Origin: Thraustochytrium sp. TN22
Taxonomy: Eukaryota; Sar; Bigyra; Thraustochytrida; Thraustochytriidae
DNA: 64,000 nt
NCBI GenBank assembly: GCA_013306675.1
Contig: JABLUY010000156.1
Location: forward strand, 1-64,000
Direction of reading: 5' to 3'
How positions within the stretch are numbered: position 1 is the first letter of the stretch; each line of letters opens with the position of its first letter. The notes beneath the pieces were generated by a model that saw only the letters and a program-made list of their open reading frames with translations, had not been told where the DNA came from and made no database searches. Below are positions 31,390 through 40,080 of the stretch, piece by piece. Made by a program: the position numbers and the translations under genes.

Positions 31390-33054
31390 TCATCGGAAGA
31401 GGGCAGCGAGCTTGGGCATGTCCTCCTCGGCGAGCGGCGCAGCACGCTGGCAGTCGCGCAAATGGTCAATCGTGCGGAGTCCAGGAATGTGGACAAGGCA
31501 TGGCCACTTGCGCAGGGAGTAAGCGAGCCAAAGAGCATGGGGGCTTAGGCCACGAGCAGCGGCAGCGGCAGGAAGATCAGGGTATCGTTCCAGGAGACCC
31601 TTGAAGGAGCCAACTGAGCGAGCGGAGGTGCCGCCAAAGGTTTTAATGGGCAAGAAAGCCATGCCGCGAGCCTGGCAAAAGGAGAGCACGCCTCCGAACT
31701 TGCCCGTGTCGCGCGCGCTGCGCCGGTCCCAAGCCGAGAGCTCGTTCTGAACCGAGGCGAGCGGGATGCCTGCGTCCAAAACTGCTTGCACCTGCGACAA
31801 GGTTGCATTGCAGAGCCCAAGTCGGTCAACGAGGCCGCGCTGCATGCATACGTGCGCAGCACGCATGGTGCGCACCAGATCCTCTTCTCGAGCTGGACAG
31901 TGATGAAGCTGCCACAGGTCAAGCGGACGCAGGCCACCAAACGCCACGTGGCTCGCCTCGATACGGCGCGTGACCTCGGCAGCAGAGAGGACCGGCGGCA
32001 TGACCCAGGAGCGCGAGCTCGAGTCGCCCGAGCGCCGGTCCATGCCACCCTTGGTAGCCATGAGGATCGTCCCGGCGCGTGCCTCGCCCGCCTCGCGCGC
32101 AAAGGCGTCGCGCGCCTCGGCCAGCAGCCGCTCCATGTAGTGGAGGTCCTTGCCATCTCTGCCGTACGTGTCGGCCGCGTCGAAGAACTGCACGCCTTCG
32201 CGCATCGCGGTGAGCAAGAGCTCGCGCGTAACGTCGCGCGAGGGCCGCTCCGAAGGGTAGTCCACGCCGAGCGCGAGAGTGCCAAGGCCGACGCGGTTCC
32301 GTACCGTGTCAAGGAGCGCTGCGGGCGCGCCCTGGTCCGCGCGATGTCTCTTGGCGCGCTCCGCAGCGGCCCGGGACTCCTCCGCGCGGCGGATTTCGGC
32401 GTCGGCCCGTTCGGCGACAGCCCGAAAGAGGGCGAGGTAGCTTGCCACGAGGCTCTCCTCGGCCCCGTTGCTCTCGTACTCGGCACCTGCAAAGCCTGGC
32501 TTGTCCGGGTTAAGCACTGGTCCGCGGACGAGGACCACTGAGCGCGCCCCTGAAGTCTTGCGAAGCTTGTGGTGCTCCGGGACGTCTACAATGCGGACTT
32601 GGCCAATGTCCAATATGCCGTCGGCCTCGTCGTACTGGTCGCGGACGAGATCTCGTAGGCCCGCGGCGTGCAGCTGGACGTTGGCTTTGTTCTCGCAAGG
32701 TCGCAGCCAGCGCTCGCCGGCGCCCACGCCGAGCGAGAAGGCGTCGCGCGCTTCAGCGAGTGCCCCAAAGACCGCGGTCAGCGCAGGAATGCCGTTCTCC
32801 TTGGCTAGCCTCTTGACCTTGGCCACGAGCGGGCTCAGGACAGGCGCCACGAGCACCAGCCGCAGGTCGGCGGAGCCACTGCGCCTCTCGGCCGCGAAGG
32901 CCTTGGCAGCGCGCACGAGCGCAGTCATGGCGCGGTCCTGGTCCATGCCCGACTCCTCTGTCGACACGGACGCGAAGCATAGCTTGAGGGCGCGCGGGGT
33001 GGCCGCCTCGCGGTCTGCGCCGTCGCTCGCGTCGCTTGTGCGAGCCCGCTTCAT
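31390..33054 (-). CDS. macro-domain-like module fused to aldo-keto reductase
   Basis: From the ATG at 33054 the protein has 554 residues. Residues about 250-554 form an aldo-keto reductase barrel: R-N-R-V-G-L-G-T-L-A-L-G, F-F-D-A-A-D-T-Y-G (catalytic Asp and Tyr), M-A-T-K-G-G (Lys) and L-W-Q-L-H-H (His), then G-L-C-N-A-T and V-Q-N-E-L-S. It should reduce carbonyls with NADPH; the substrate is unknown. The first 240 residues are a separate alpha/beta module. Its R-A-M-T-A-L-V-R-A-A-K-A-F pattern and the late G-P-V-L-N-P-D-K-P-G-F followed by S-Y-L-A-L-F-R-A-V resemble the C-terminal half of macro-like domains of the aprataxin-neighbour type. That part is inference. An in-frame ATG at 33198 would overlap the stop of the ABCA gene, so 33054 is preferred. 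Confidence 0.75.
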   Translation of the reverse strand: MKRARTSDASDGADREAATPRALKLCFASVSTEESGMDQDRAMTALVRAAKAFAAERRSGSADLRLVLVAPVLSPLVAKVKRLAKENGIPALTAVFGALAEARDAFSLGVGAGERWLRPCENKANVQLHAAGLRDLVRDQYDEADGILDIGQVRIVDVPEHHKLRKTSGARSVVLVRGPVLNPDKPGFAGAEYESNGAEESLVASYLALFRAVAERADAEIRRAEESRAAAERAKRHRADQGAPAALLDTVRNRVGLGTLALGVDYPSERPSRDVTRELLLTAMREGVQFFDAADTYGRDGKDLHYMERLLAEARDAFAREAGEARAGTILMATKGGMDRRSGDSSSRSWVMPPVLSAAEVTRRIEASHVAFGGLRPLDLWQLHHCPAREEDLVRTMRAAHVCMQRGLVDRLGLCNATLSQVQAVLDAGIPLASVQNELSAWDRRSARDTGKFGGVLSFCQARGMAFLPIKTFGGTSARSVGSFKGLLERYPDLPAAAAARGLSPHALWLAYSLRKWPCLVHIPGLRTIDHLRDCQRAAPLAEEDMPKLAALFR

Positions 33055-33197
33055 GGTGTCCACGGCCTGGGAGACGACGAAGCCGTACTGGGTCGTCTCG
33101 CTCGAGCTCGTACCTGGTACCACTCTGGTAAAAAAGTTCGTCACGTCAAGATCGGAGAAGATTGTGATGGTTGGTGGTAAACTACAGAACTGCAACA

Positions 33198-36100
33198 TCA
33201 GGCCCGGGTGACGGCAGGCTGCTGCGGACGATAGACGCCGCGGTGGCGCAGCAGCTTGACGACGAGGCTATGCGCGTGCTCGTTGAGGTAGCCAATGTCC
33301 TCAAGGTGGGCCTCGTCGAGGCCGGCGATGTTCATGAAGACGTCGTGCAGCGTGGCTTGGTTGAGGAGGAAATTCTGGATGTAGCCCTCAGTGCGCGCCC
33401 GCTCGCTAAAGAGCGTGACGAAGGCGCTCGCCAGGTCGAAGCCGTCGCGCGGGAAGAAGATGCGCATGATGTTGTTGAGGCAGTTGCCGAGGACGGCCTG
33501 GCCGTAAACGTGCTTCTTGACGAAGTCAAAGGCCTCGCGGCGGCGGCCGGGGCTGACCTTGACGATGAGGCGGAAGCCATTGCCGAAGCGGTCCTTGAGG
33601 CCCTGCGGCGTGTCGACTGCGCGGCAGCGGCCCTTGGTGATGACGCAGACGCGGTCACAGAGCTCGTCCGCCTCGTCCATGTCATGGGTGGTGATGATGA
33701 TGGCGCAGTTATACGTCTGGCGAAAGTACTGGATGCACTCCCACACCTTCCGGCGCGCCGACGGGTCGAGCTGTGTCGTAGGCTCGTCCAGGATTACGAC
33801 GCGCGGGCTGCCGAGCATGGCCAGCGCGATGGACAGGCGTCGCTGCATGCCGCCCGACATGGCCGAGACCTTGCGGTCAAGATACTCCTCCAGATCCAGC
33901 CGCGTGGCCACCTCGTTCAGCAGCATGTCGCGCTCGTCATCCGTGGCGATCACGCCGCGCAGGCGCAGGACCATCTTGAGGTGCTCGCGCGCCGTGAGCC
34001 CGCGCCAGAGGCAGTCGCGCTGGCCGACATACCCGAGGTGCGAGAAGACGCGCGTCATCTGCGTCTCCACGTTGAGCCCGTTGACGTAGGCCTCGCCGCG
34101 GGTGGGCGTGACGGCGCCGTTTAGCAGCTTGCACAGAGTTGATTTGGCCGACCCGTTCGGCCCGAGCAAGCCCACAACCTCGCCCGGCGCTACGGCCAGG
34201 TTCATGTTGCGCAGCGCGTTCACGCGGCCCCATCGTGTGTAGTACACCTTGCTCAGGTTCGAAATCACAATGGGCTCGCGCTTCTCGGGCGGCACGTGCC
34301 TAAAGTCGCCGCCCAAAATAGCGCGCACGCGACTCCGTTCGTATTCGACGCAGCCGCGATCTTCCGTGTCCTCGCGCTCCACATCGCTCGCGTCGTCGTC
34401 ATCCTCGTCATTTGCGTCCTTCTCGTCGCCCTGGAAGCGGTGCTCCCGGATCGGATTCGACCGGTACCGGGGGTTCACGCGATGGCACAGCCGGTGGCGC
34501 CACTCGTGCAGAATGCGCTCCGCAACCAGCACGGACTCCGGCGGGAAAGTGCGCAGCCAGAACAGCGCGAGGCCCACGACGAGGGCAATGAGAGCGCCAG
34601 CAAACATGATGCCAATGTTCGCCTGAAAGAACGACGAGTTGTCGCTGCAACAGTCCTCCGAGAAGGTATACGCGCTGCTGCTCTCCGTGAGGGTCCTGTT
34701 GATGACCTCGGTCCTCGTTCCTGCGCGAAAGAAGTCATACATGGACATGGAGAAGCCGTTGGTGAGGGCCAAGCCGACAGCAGGGTCACTCTCGAGCAGG
34801 CGGCGCTGCGCGCACGCAGACGATCCCGTCGCCAGCGTGACGTCGAGCGAGCCAAAGGTGGCCACCGTGCAAGTGGCGTCCTCCGGGAGGTAGAGAACGT
34901 CGGTGAGGCCGCGGAGCAGCAGCACGGGCGGGAGGATGCCCCAGAGCAGGAGGAAGACGCCGCCCCAAAAGGCCGCGGCGCGGTGCGTGCGGCAGCTCGC
35001 GTTCACAGCGAGCGCCAAGCCGGCCAGACCGAGCGCGAAGCCAAAGGCGATGCCCAGCAGCATCCACCAGGTCCCGTGCTTGTTCTTGAGATGGCCGTAC
35101 CAGAACTTGGACGTCTCCGTGACCTCGCCAAAGGGCGTATCCCGGATCGTAAGCTCGGTGATGGTCTGCAGAATCTCCAATTGGCGGTCGCGCGAGTCGC
35201 GGAGCGTGCTCAGCACGCACCGACAGCCCGCGATATTTTTGTTGCACAAAAAGAAGAGACTCTCCGAGTGCACGTCGCCGCCAAGGGCGATGCCGAAGAA
35301 AACGCTTAGCGCAACCAGCGTCACAAAGAAGATGACCACCCAGAGAAAAAAGGCCTCGGACGTGGCCAGCGTGCCAAAGGTGCAGCGGTGCAGCTTAAAA
35401 ATCTGCAGCATGCCCTCCGTGCGCTCAAAGACGCCAAATGGAACGACCAACACGGTCACGAGGCAGAGGAAGATGGAGAGCGCAAGTACATCCGACCGCA
35501 GCTCCGAGTTGCTCGCTTCCACCAGGGTAATGGCCACCAGCATGGCCAGCACGACGAACCACTTGGCCATGGACTCCCAGTGCAGGAGGCGAACGCGAAA
35601 GTTCTTGGACGTTAGTGCGCGCACCTGCGAGAACCACAGCCAAGCGCCCTTGTTGGTCACCTCGACGCTCTGCAGGTGCAAAATGCCCTGGTCCGCCAGA
35701 GTCGGCACCTGCACCACGCTCCGAAGCGGGGGTGCCGACCCCGCCTTGATCGAGAGTTCCTCGCCTTGTCTCGAGTACGTGCGCGGCGGCTCTGACGCAG
35801 CCGTGCGCGATGAGGGCAAATCTACCATGATCACGCTCATGTTCTCTGAGGTTGCCTTGCGCAGGCTCCGCTTGCGCTCGGCCGCCGCCACCGGAACGGC
35901 GGTGAGCTGAGCGCTCTCAAAGACCGCTCGCTTGGACGGTTCCTCGTCGTCATCGATGGCCAGCTTGCCCCCCGCCGCTGCCGCCGCCGCCGCTGCCGCT
36001 GTTTCCTCCTCGTCCTCCTCGTCCTCGCTCCCACGTGGCCTGTCCACAATGGACAGGAACACCTCCTCGAAAGTTGTGTTGCTGACCCCGAACTCGCGGA

Positions 36101-39041
36101 CACCCGACTCGGGCGATTGAATCCATTGGATCAGCGCGGACAGGCCCTCCACAAGCTGCTCGCGCGAGTTGTTCTCGGACGCTACGTCGTCGACTAAAGC
36201 GTCGCTCTTCGTCTGTACGAGCCCGGTTGGGCCCTTCTCTACTCCGCCGCTCGGTGCTTTGGCCTCCTCGAGGTCCGATTCTCCGCGGATGTGGTCCTCG
36301 TCCGGTCTTTCAGGCTCGAGCACCTCGGCGCCCGCGGCCCCGCACTCCTCCTCGCCTACGATGGTGGCCTCGCTGCCGCTTTCCGAGGCGTTGTCGCCTT
36401 CAGGCATCAACACGCGCAGGTCGTCCGGCTCCGGCTTAGTCTCCATATAATTGGTGGCGCTGGCCGAAGCGGCACTGGCCGAGGCGGCACTTGGCAAGGC
36501 TGCACTGGACGAGGCGTCCGCCGCCTCGCTGTCAGGCCGGTTTGCGCTCACGTCACTGCTGTTGCTGCTGCCGCGATCGCGAGAGCACGAATCGGACCCG
36601 CACTCGTCGGAGCGCTCAGAGGCTAGAGCAGAGGTGGACTCCCCCGAGGTATGCGGCGCAAGCGCGCTCGCGCGGCGTTTGATACAGACTGTCAAATAGC
36701 CGGATGAAACAGTACGCACCTCGATGCGGTGGTGTGAGAGGCGGGGCGCAAAGTCGGAGTCGAGCTTCGCGAGGATATAGTCAACATCCTGCGGCCGCGT
36801 AAAGAGAGCGAACTGCGCGATAGACCCGTAACGAACCTTGAGATCAAAGGGCGCACCGGCGGCGACGACGGTGCCGCGCTCCAGAATGGCGACCTCGTCC
36901 GACAAGGACTCCGCCTCGGCCATGCTGTGCGTGGTATGCACGACAATGCTGTGCTCCTTGATGGTCTCGATGTGCCGCCACACGAAGCGCTGATTGATGG
37001 GGTCCATGCCCGTCGTGGGCTCGTCCAACAGGATGAGCGCCGGCGCGCCGAGAGTCGCGAGACCTACGGAGACGCGCCGGCGCGCCCCGCCAGAGAGCGC
37101 GGCGACCTTGTAGTTGCGCAAGGCGTGCAAGTTTAAACCGCGCAGCCAGCGGTCCACGACCTCCGAGACATCCTCCGCCGGCACCTTGCGCAAGCGCGCC
37201 CACAGCTTGAAGTGCTCCGCCGGAGTGAGCTCGCTATAGAGCGCGTCATCCTGCATACAAATGCCGAGCGCGACCGAGGCCAGGGGCTGACCGTTGCACC
37301 AGATCGCGCCCGAATCCTGGACGAGCTCACTGGAGAGAATGCGCACAAGGGTGCTTTTGCCGGCGCCGTTCTTGCCGAGCAACGTGAGCACGCGACCAGG
37401 CTCCACGTGCAGGCTCACGGAGCGCAGCGCCTGCACGCGACCACGGAGACGGAAACCGAAGGCGAGACTTACGTTCTCGATGTGCAGGCCCGTGCATGGC
37501 GCGAGGCTGATGGGCGCAGCACGTAGGCCGCGCGTCGACTTTGCAGCCCGCGGTGGCGCAGCAGCAGCAGCAGCAGCAGCAGCAGGGGCAGTAGCAGCAG
37601 GGGCAGCAACGGGGCCGTCCTCGTTCTCGCTGTCGCGATGGGCGACGGTGCTCTGGTCGGCCCCAGGACCTTCCGCGCGCAGCGCCTTGGCGTTGGCCCT
37701 GCGGTTGCTCCGGCGAAGCTTGTACCTGCGCACGAGACGGTGAGCGCGCACGTGCGTGAGCAGCAGCGTGACGCCAAGGTAGAACGCGCCGAGGAGGGTC
37801 ATGAAGCCCAGGCAGGAACCGAAGGATGGCGTGTGGAAATCGAGCGAGGACACCAACTTGACCTGTGCCGGGTTGTCCAGTGAGCACTCGTCCGCTACCT
37901 CGAACGACGATGTGGACCCGACGGAGGACGAGCTGGTGCTGGCGTCATAGTCACCGCCCTGGACCTGCACGTAGAGGACGTCGTCGGGGAGCGCCAGCGT
38001 CTCACGAATGATGGCCGGCGTGGCATCATAAAAGAAGGAGAGTGCATCGTAGGGGCTGCCACCCATGAGCAGAACGGTGCCTACGACCTGAGACCAGATC
38101 TGCGCGAAGTGGAAGGTGGGGAAGAAGAAGAGCACGAGCAGGCGGAAGGCGCCGGCGCTGGAGACCTGTGCGTTGTCCCAGATGGAGTCCAGGCCCGACT
38201 CAAGATACCAGCAGCCGGTGTACGTGGTGGCGGCGTCCAAGATGAGGTAGGACTCGCAGGGCTCCACGGAGTCGCACTCGTAAGAGTCGCGTTCGGTGTG
38301 GTTGGCGCAGGCGTTGTATGTCGTGTTCTCCGGTTGGAAGTAGGTGGGCGCGGAGTAGTCGACAAAGAGCGGCGTGAGCGTGACGGCAAAGTAGGCGCCG
38401 AAGAGCACGAGGTAGAGGAGCACGAGCAGGTCCGAGCGGCGCGTGAAGCCGACAAAGGTCGACACGGTGAAGTGGAAGGCGAACATGACGGCGTTCGAGC
38501 AGACGAAGAGTGAGGAAAAGATGGTGCCGAAGGAGACGTGCTTGAAGATGGCATCCGGGACAGCCTTGGCCAGACCGGCGGCCACAAGCGTCGCCACTAG
38601 GTTGAGCGCCGCGAAGAGCGTCCACCAGCTGAGCCAGAAGGCACTGAAGCCGCGCTTGCTGCCGAGCAGCGTCACGAGCAGGCCACTGTTGGCCTCGTCC
38701 TGGATGAAGACCGTGGACAGAACGCTGGAGACGATGGGTCCAGCCGCCAAGATGGGCGCGATGAACGGATTGAAGGAGTGATCATAGTCGATGTCCAACG
38801 AGTAGCCGCAGGCGTCGTAGGCCGAGCTCTTGATGCCTCCGTTGGCGTCCACGTAGAACTCGTTCACTGCGAACGTGAGCAGCACCATGACAGGGGCCGC
38901 CAGCAAGTAGAGCACAGCGAGCAGCTGGCGCCTCAAGAAGACGCGCACGCACTTTTTGAGCAGCGCCACATAGATGGCCGCGCCCTCGCCAAGCCTGCTC
39001 TCCAGGCGCAGCACCGCCTCCGCGGCCCGCGGCCCCAGCAT
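33198..39041 (-). CDS. ABCA-type full ABC transporter
   Basis: The 1,947-residue protein has the ABCA layout: TMD1 with a large non-cytosolic loop, NBD1, a long acidic/Ser-rich linker, TMD2, NBD2 and a short C-terminal tail. NBD1 has Walker A G-K-N-G-A-G-K-S-T, signature L-S-G-G-A-R-R-R-V-S and Walker B L-I-L-L-D-E-P-T-T-G-M-D-P. NBD2 has G-P-N-G-S-A-K-S-T, signature M-S-G-G-M-Q-R-R-L-S, V-V-I-L-D-E-P-T-T-Q-L-D-P and the H-loop T-T-H-D-M-D-E-A-D. The NBD2 Walker A has Ala where the invariant Gly before Lys is expected. ABCA proteins move lipids or amphipathic substrates; the cargo is unknown. The chosen ATG (MLGPRAAEAVLRLESRLGEG) follows Arg/Ala repeats that are open only from a GTG. The next gene on the same strand starts 143 bp downstream. 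Confidence 0.9.
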   Translation of the reverse strand: MLGPRAAEAVLRLESRLGEGAAIYVALLKKCVRVFLRRQLLAVLYLLAAPVMVLLTFAVNEFYVDANGGIKSSAYDACGYSLDIDYDHSFNPFIAPILAAGPIVSSVLSTVFIQDEANSGLLVTLLGSKRGFSAFWLSWWTLFAALNLVATLVAAGLAKAVPDAIFKHVSFGTIFSSLFVCSNAVMFAFHFTVSTFVGFTRRSDLLVLLYLVLFGAYFAVTLTPLFVDYSAPTYFQPENTTYNACANHTERDSYECDSVEPCESYLILDAATTYTGCWYLESGLDSIWDNAQVSSAGAFRLLVLFFFPTFHFAQIWSQVVGTVLLMGGSPYDALSFFYDATPAIIRETLALPDDVLYVQVQGGDYDASTSSSSVGSTSSFEVADECSLDNPAQVKLVSSLDFHTPSFGSCLGFMTLLGAFYLGVTLLLTHVRAHRLVRRYKLRRSNRRANAKALRAEGPGADQSTVAHRDSENEDGPVAAPAATAPAAAAAAAAAPPRAAKSTRGLRAAPISLAPCTGLHIENVSLAFGFRLRGRVQALRSVSLHVEPGRVLTLLGKNGAGKSTLVRILSSELVQDSGAIWCNGQPLASVALGICMQDDALYSELTPAEHFKLWARLRKVPAEDVSEVVDRWLRGLNLHALRNYKVAALSGGARRRVSVGLATLGAPALILLDEPTTGMDPINQRFVWRHIETIKEHSIVVHTTHSMAEAESLSDEVAILERGTVVAAGAPFDLKVRYGSIAQFALFTRPQDVDYILAKLDSDFAPRLSHHRIEVRTVSSGYLTVCIKRRASALAPHTSGESTSALASERSDECGSDSCSRDRGSSNSSDVSANRPDSEAADASSSAALPSAASASAASASATNYMETKPEPDDLRVLMPEGDNASESGSEATIVGEEECGAAGAEVLEPERPDEDHIRGESDLEEAKAPSGGVEKGPTGLVQTKSDALVDDVASENNSREQLVEGLSALIQWIQSPESGVREFGVSNTTFEEVFLSIVDRPRGSEDEEDEEETAAAAAAAAAGGKLAIDDDEEPSKRAVFESAQLTAVPVAAAERKRSLRKATSENMSVIMVDLPSSRTAASEPPRTYSRQGEELSIKAGSAPPLRSVVQVPTLADQGILHLQSVEVTNKGAWLWFSQVRALTSKNFRVRLLHWESMAKWFVVLAMLVAITLVEASNSELRSDVLALSIFLCLVTVLVVPFGVFERTEGMLQIFKLHRCTFGTLATSEAFFLWVVIFFVTLVALSVFFGIALGGDVHSESLFFLCNKNIAGCRCVLSTLRDSRDRQLEILQTITELTIRDTPFGEVTETSKFWYGHLKNKHGTWWMLLGIAFGFALGLAGLALAVNASCRTHRAAAFWGGVFLLLWGILPPVLLLRGLTDVLYLPEDATCTVATFGSLDVTLATGSSACAQRRLLESDPAVGLALTNGFSMSMYDFFRAGTRTEVINRTLTESSSAYTFSEDCCSDNSSFFQANIGIMFAGALIALVVGLALFWLRTFPPESVLVAERILHEWRHRLCHRVNPRYRSNPIREHRFQGDEKDANDEDDDDASDVEREDTEDRGCVEYERSRVRAILGGDFRHVPPEKREPIVISNLSKVYYTRWGRVNALRNMNLAVAPGEVVGLLGPNGSAKSTLCKLLNGAVTPTRGEAYVNGLNVETQMTRVFSHLGYVGQRDCLWRGLTAREHLKMVLRLRGVIATDDERDMLLNEVATRLDLEEYLDRKVSAMSGGMQRRLSIALAMLGSPRVVILDEPTTQLDPSARRKVWECIQYFRQTYNCAIIITTHDMDEADELCDRVCVITKGRCRAVDTPQGLKDRFGNGFRLIVKVSPGRRREAFDFVKKHVYGQAVLGNCLNNIMRIFFPRDGFDLASAFVTLFSERARTEGYIQNFLLNQATLHDVFMNIAGLDEAHLEDIGYLNEHAHSLVVKLLRHRGVYRPQQPAVTRA

Positions 39042-40080
39042 CCTCGCCCGCGCCCGCGCCCGCGCGCGCGCGCGCCGCGCCGCGCCGCGCCGTGCCGCGT
39101 CGCTGTTCAAAAACTCCAGCAGATGGCCCAGCCTCAGCCCAGCCGGGTCGGAGGCGTCGTCCCGTCCACAGTCGGACGCCGCGCCGCGCCGCGCCGCGCC
39201 GCCGCGCCGCGCCGCGCCGGCCGCGCCGCGCTCGCGCGCGCGACCCCGCGGCGCCCGGCCGCTTGCGTTTTGCACGACGGGAGTTCGGACGGAGGGAGGC
39301 ACTGGGGGCGACGGCGGCAGGAAGCCTGAGCCGCCTCGGGCTCCAGGTCGGCTCGCCCGGGTCCGACGCGGCCTTGGCGGCCGGGCACGGTGCCACGGGC
39401 CGTGGCGGCGTGGCCGACCGCCGGCGGAGTCGAGCCGAGGCCCCTGGCAGCCGCCGCGCCGCGCAGACGGTGCCTGTGAGTTCGTTCAATGACTGAGGTC
39501 GCAGCGACTTGTGAGATGAGTTGTCTGCTCACACGTGACACAGTGGCGCGAGACACGGCGATCCCAGCACGCGTCACGGCGGCCTCAGTCGCCCCGCGCG
39601 GGCCTTGTTCGCATCAAGTTGCGCTTCGAGCAGCACAGGTTCCCCAGCAACGTCGGCGAGCGCAGCGCTGCCTCGAGGCGAGGCGAGTCCGGCAACGAGG
39701 AACTTGACGCAGGAAGAAGGCGAGGCGAGATGCGACGCGAGGCGAGCCGCGTACGCGACAGGCCGCGGCACCGTGCACGGTGCCGGCACCGTGCACGATG
39801 GCGCGTGCTGGCTGGGAGAGAATAGGAGAGAGAGCGATGAAGAGGAGCGGCAGACTCGGCGGGCGCGGCGCGGCGCGCGGGCGGGCGCGCGCGCGGCGGC
39901 GGCGGGGCCGGCGCGCGCGCGGGCGAGGGCAGGGAGAGCGCGTGGGGCGCGGGCCGGGCGTGGAGCCCGGCGCTGAGCGCGGCGCTGACCAGCCCGGTGG
40001 CGGCCAGGGCGCTGGCGACGTCGGCGAGGCGCGCGGCGGAACTGGAGGAGGAGGCGCTGCAGCTGCTGCGCGCCGTGAAA
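39042..40080. promoter_or_regulatory. divergent intergenic region between ABCA and HCF101
   Basis: This 1-kb region lies between divergently transcribed genes and probably holds both promoters. It contains CGCGCC-type repeats (39050-39095 and 39175-39230), GAGGC-type repeats near 39675-39745, and a perfect inverted pair, gcaccgtgcac at 39769-39779 and gtgcacggtgc around it, repeated once at 39787-39797. No TATA box is obvious. The HCF101 frame is open across the last 240 bp without an ATG. Confidence 0.4.

Noticed and set aside
33055-33198. Upstream ATG (33198) for the aldo-keto reductase fusion
   Set aside because: It would place the start within the last codon region of the ABCA gene; the ATG at 33054 leaves a normal gap and no domain is lost.
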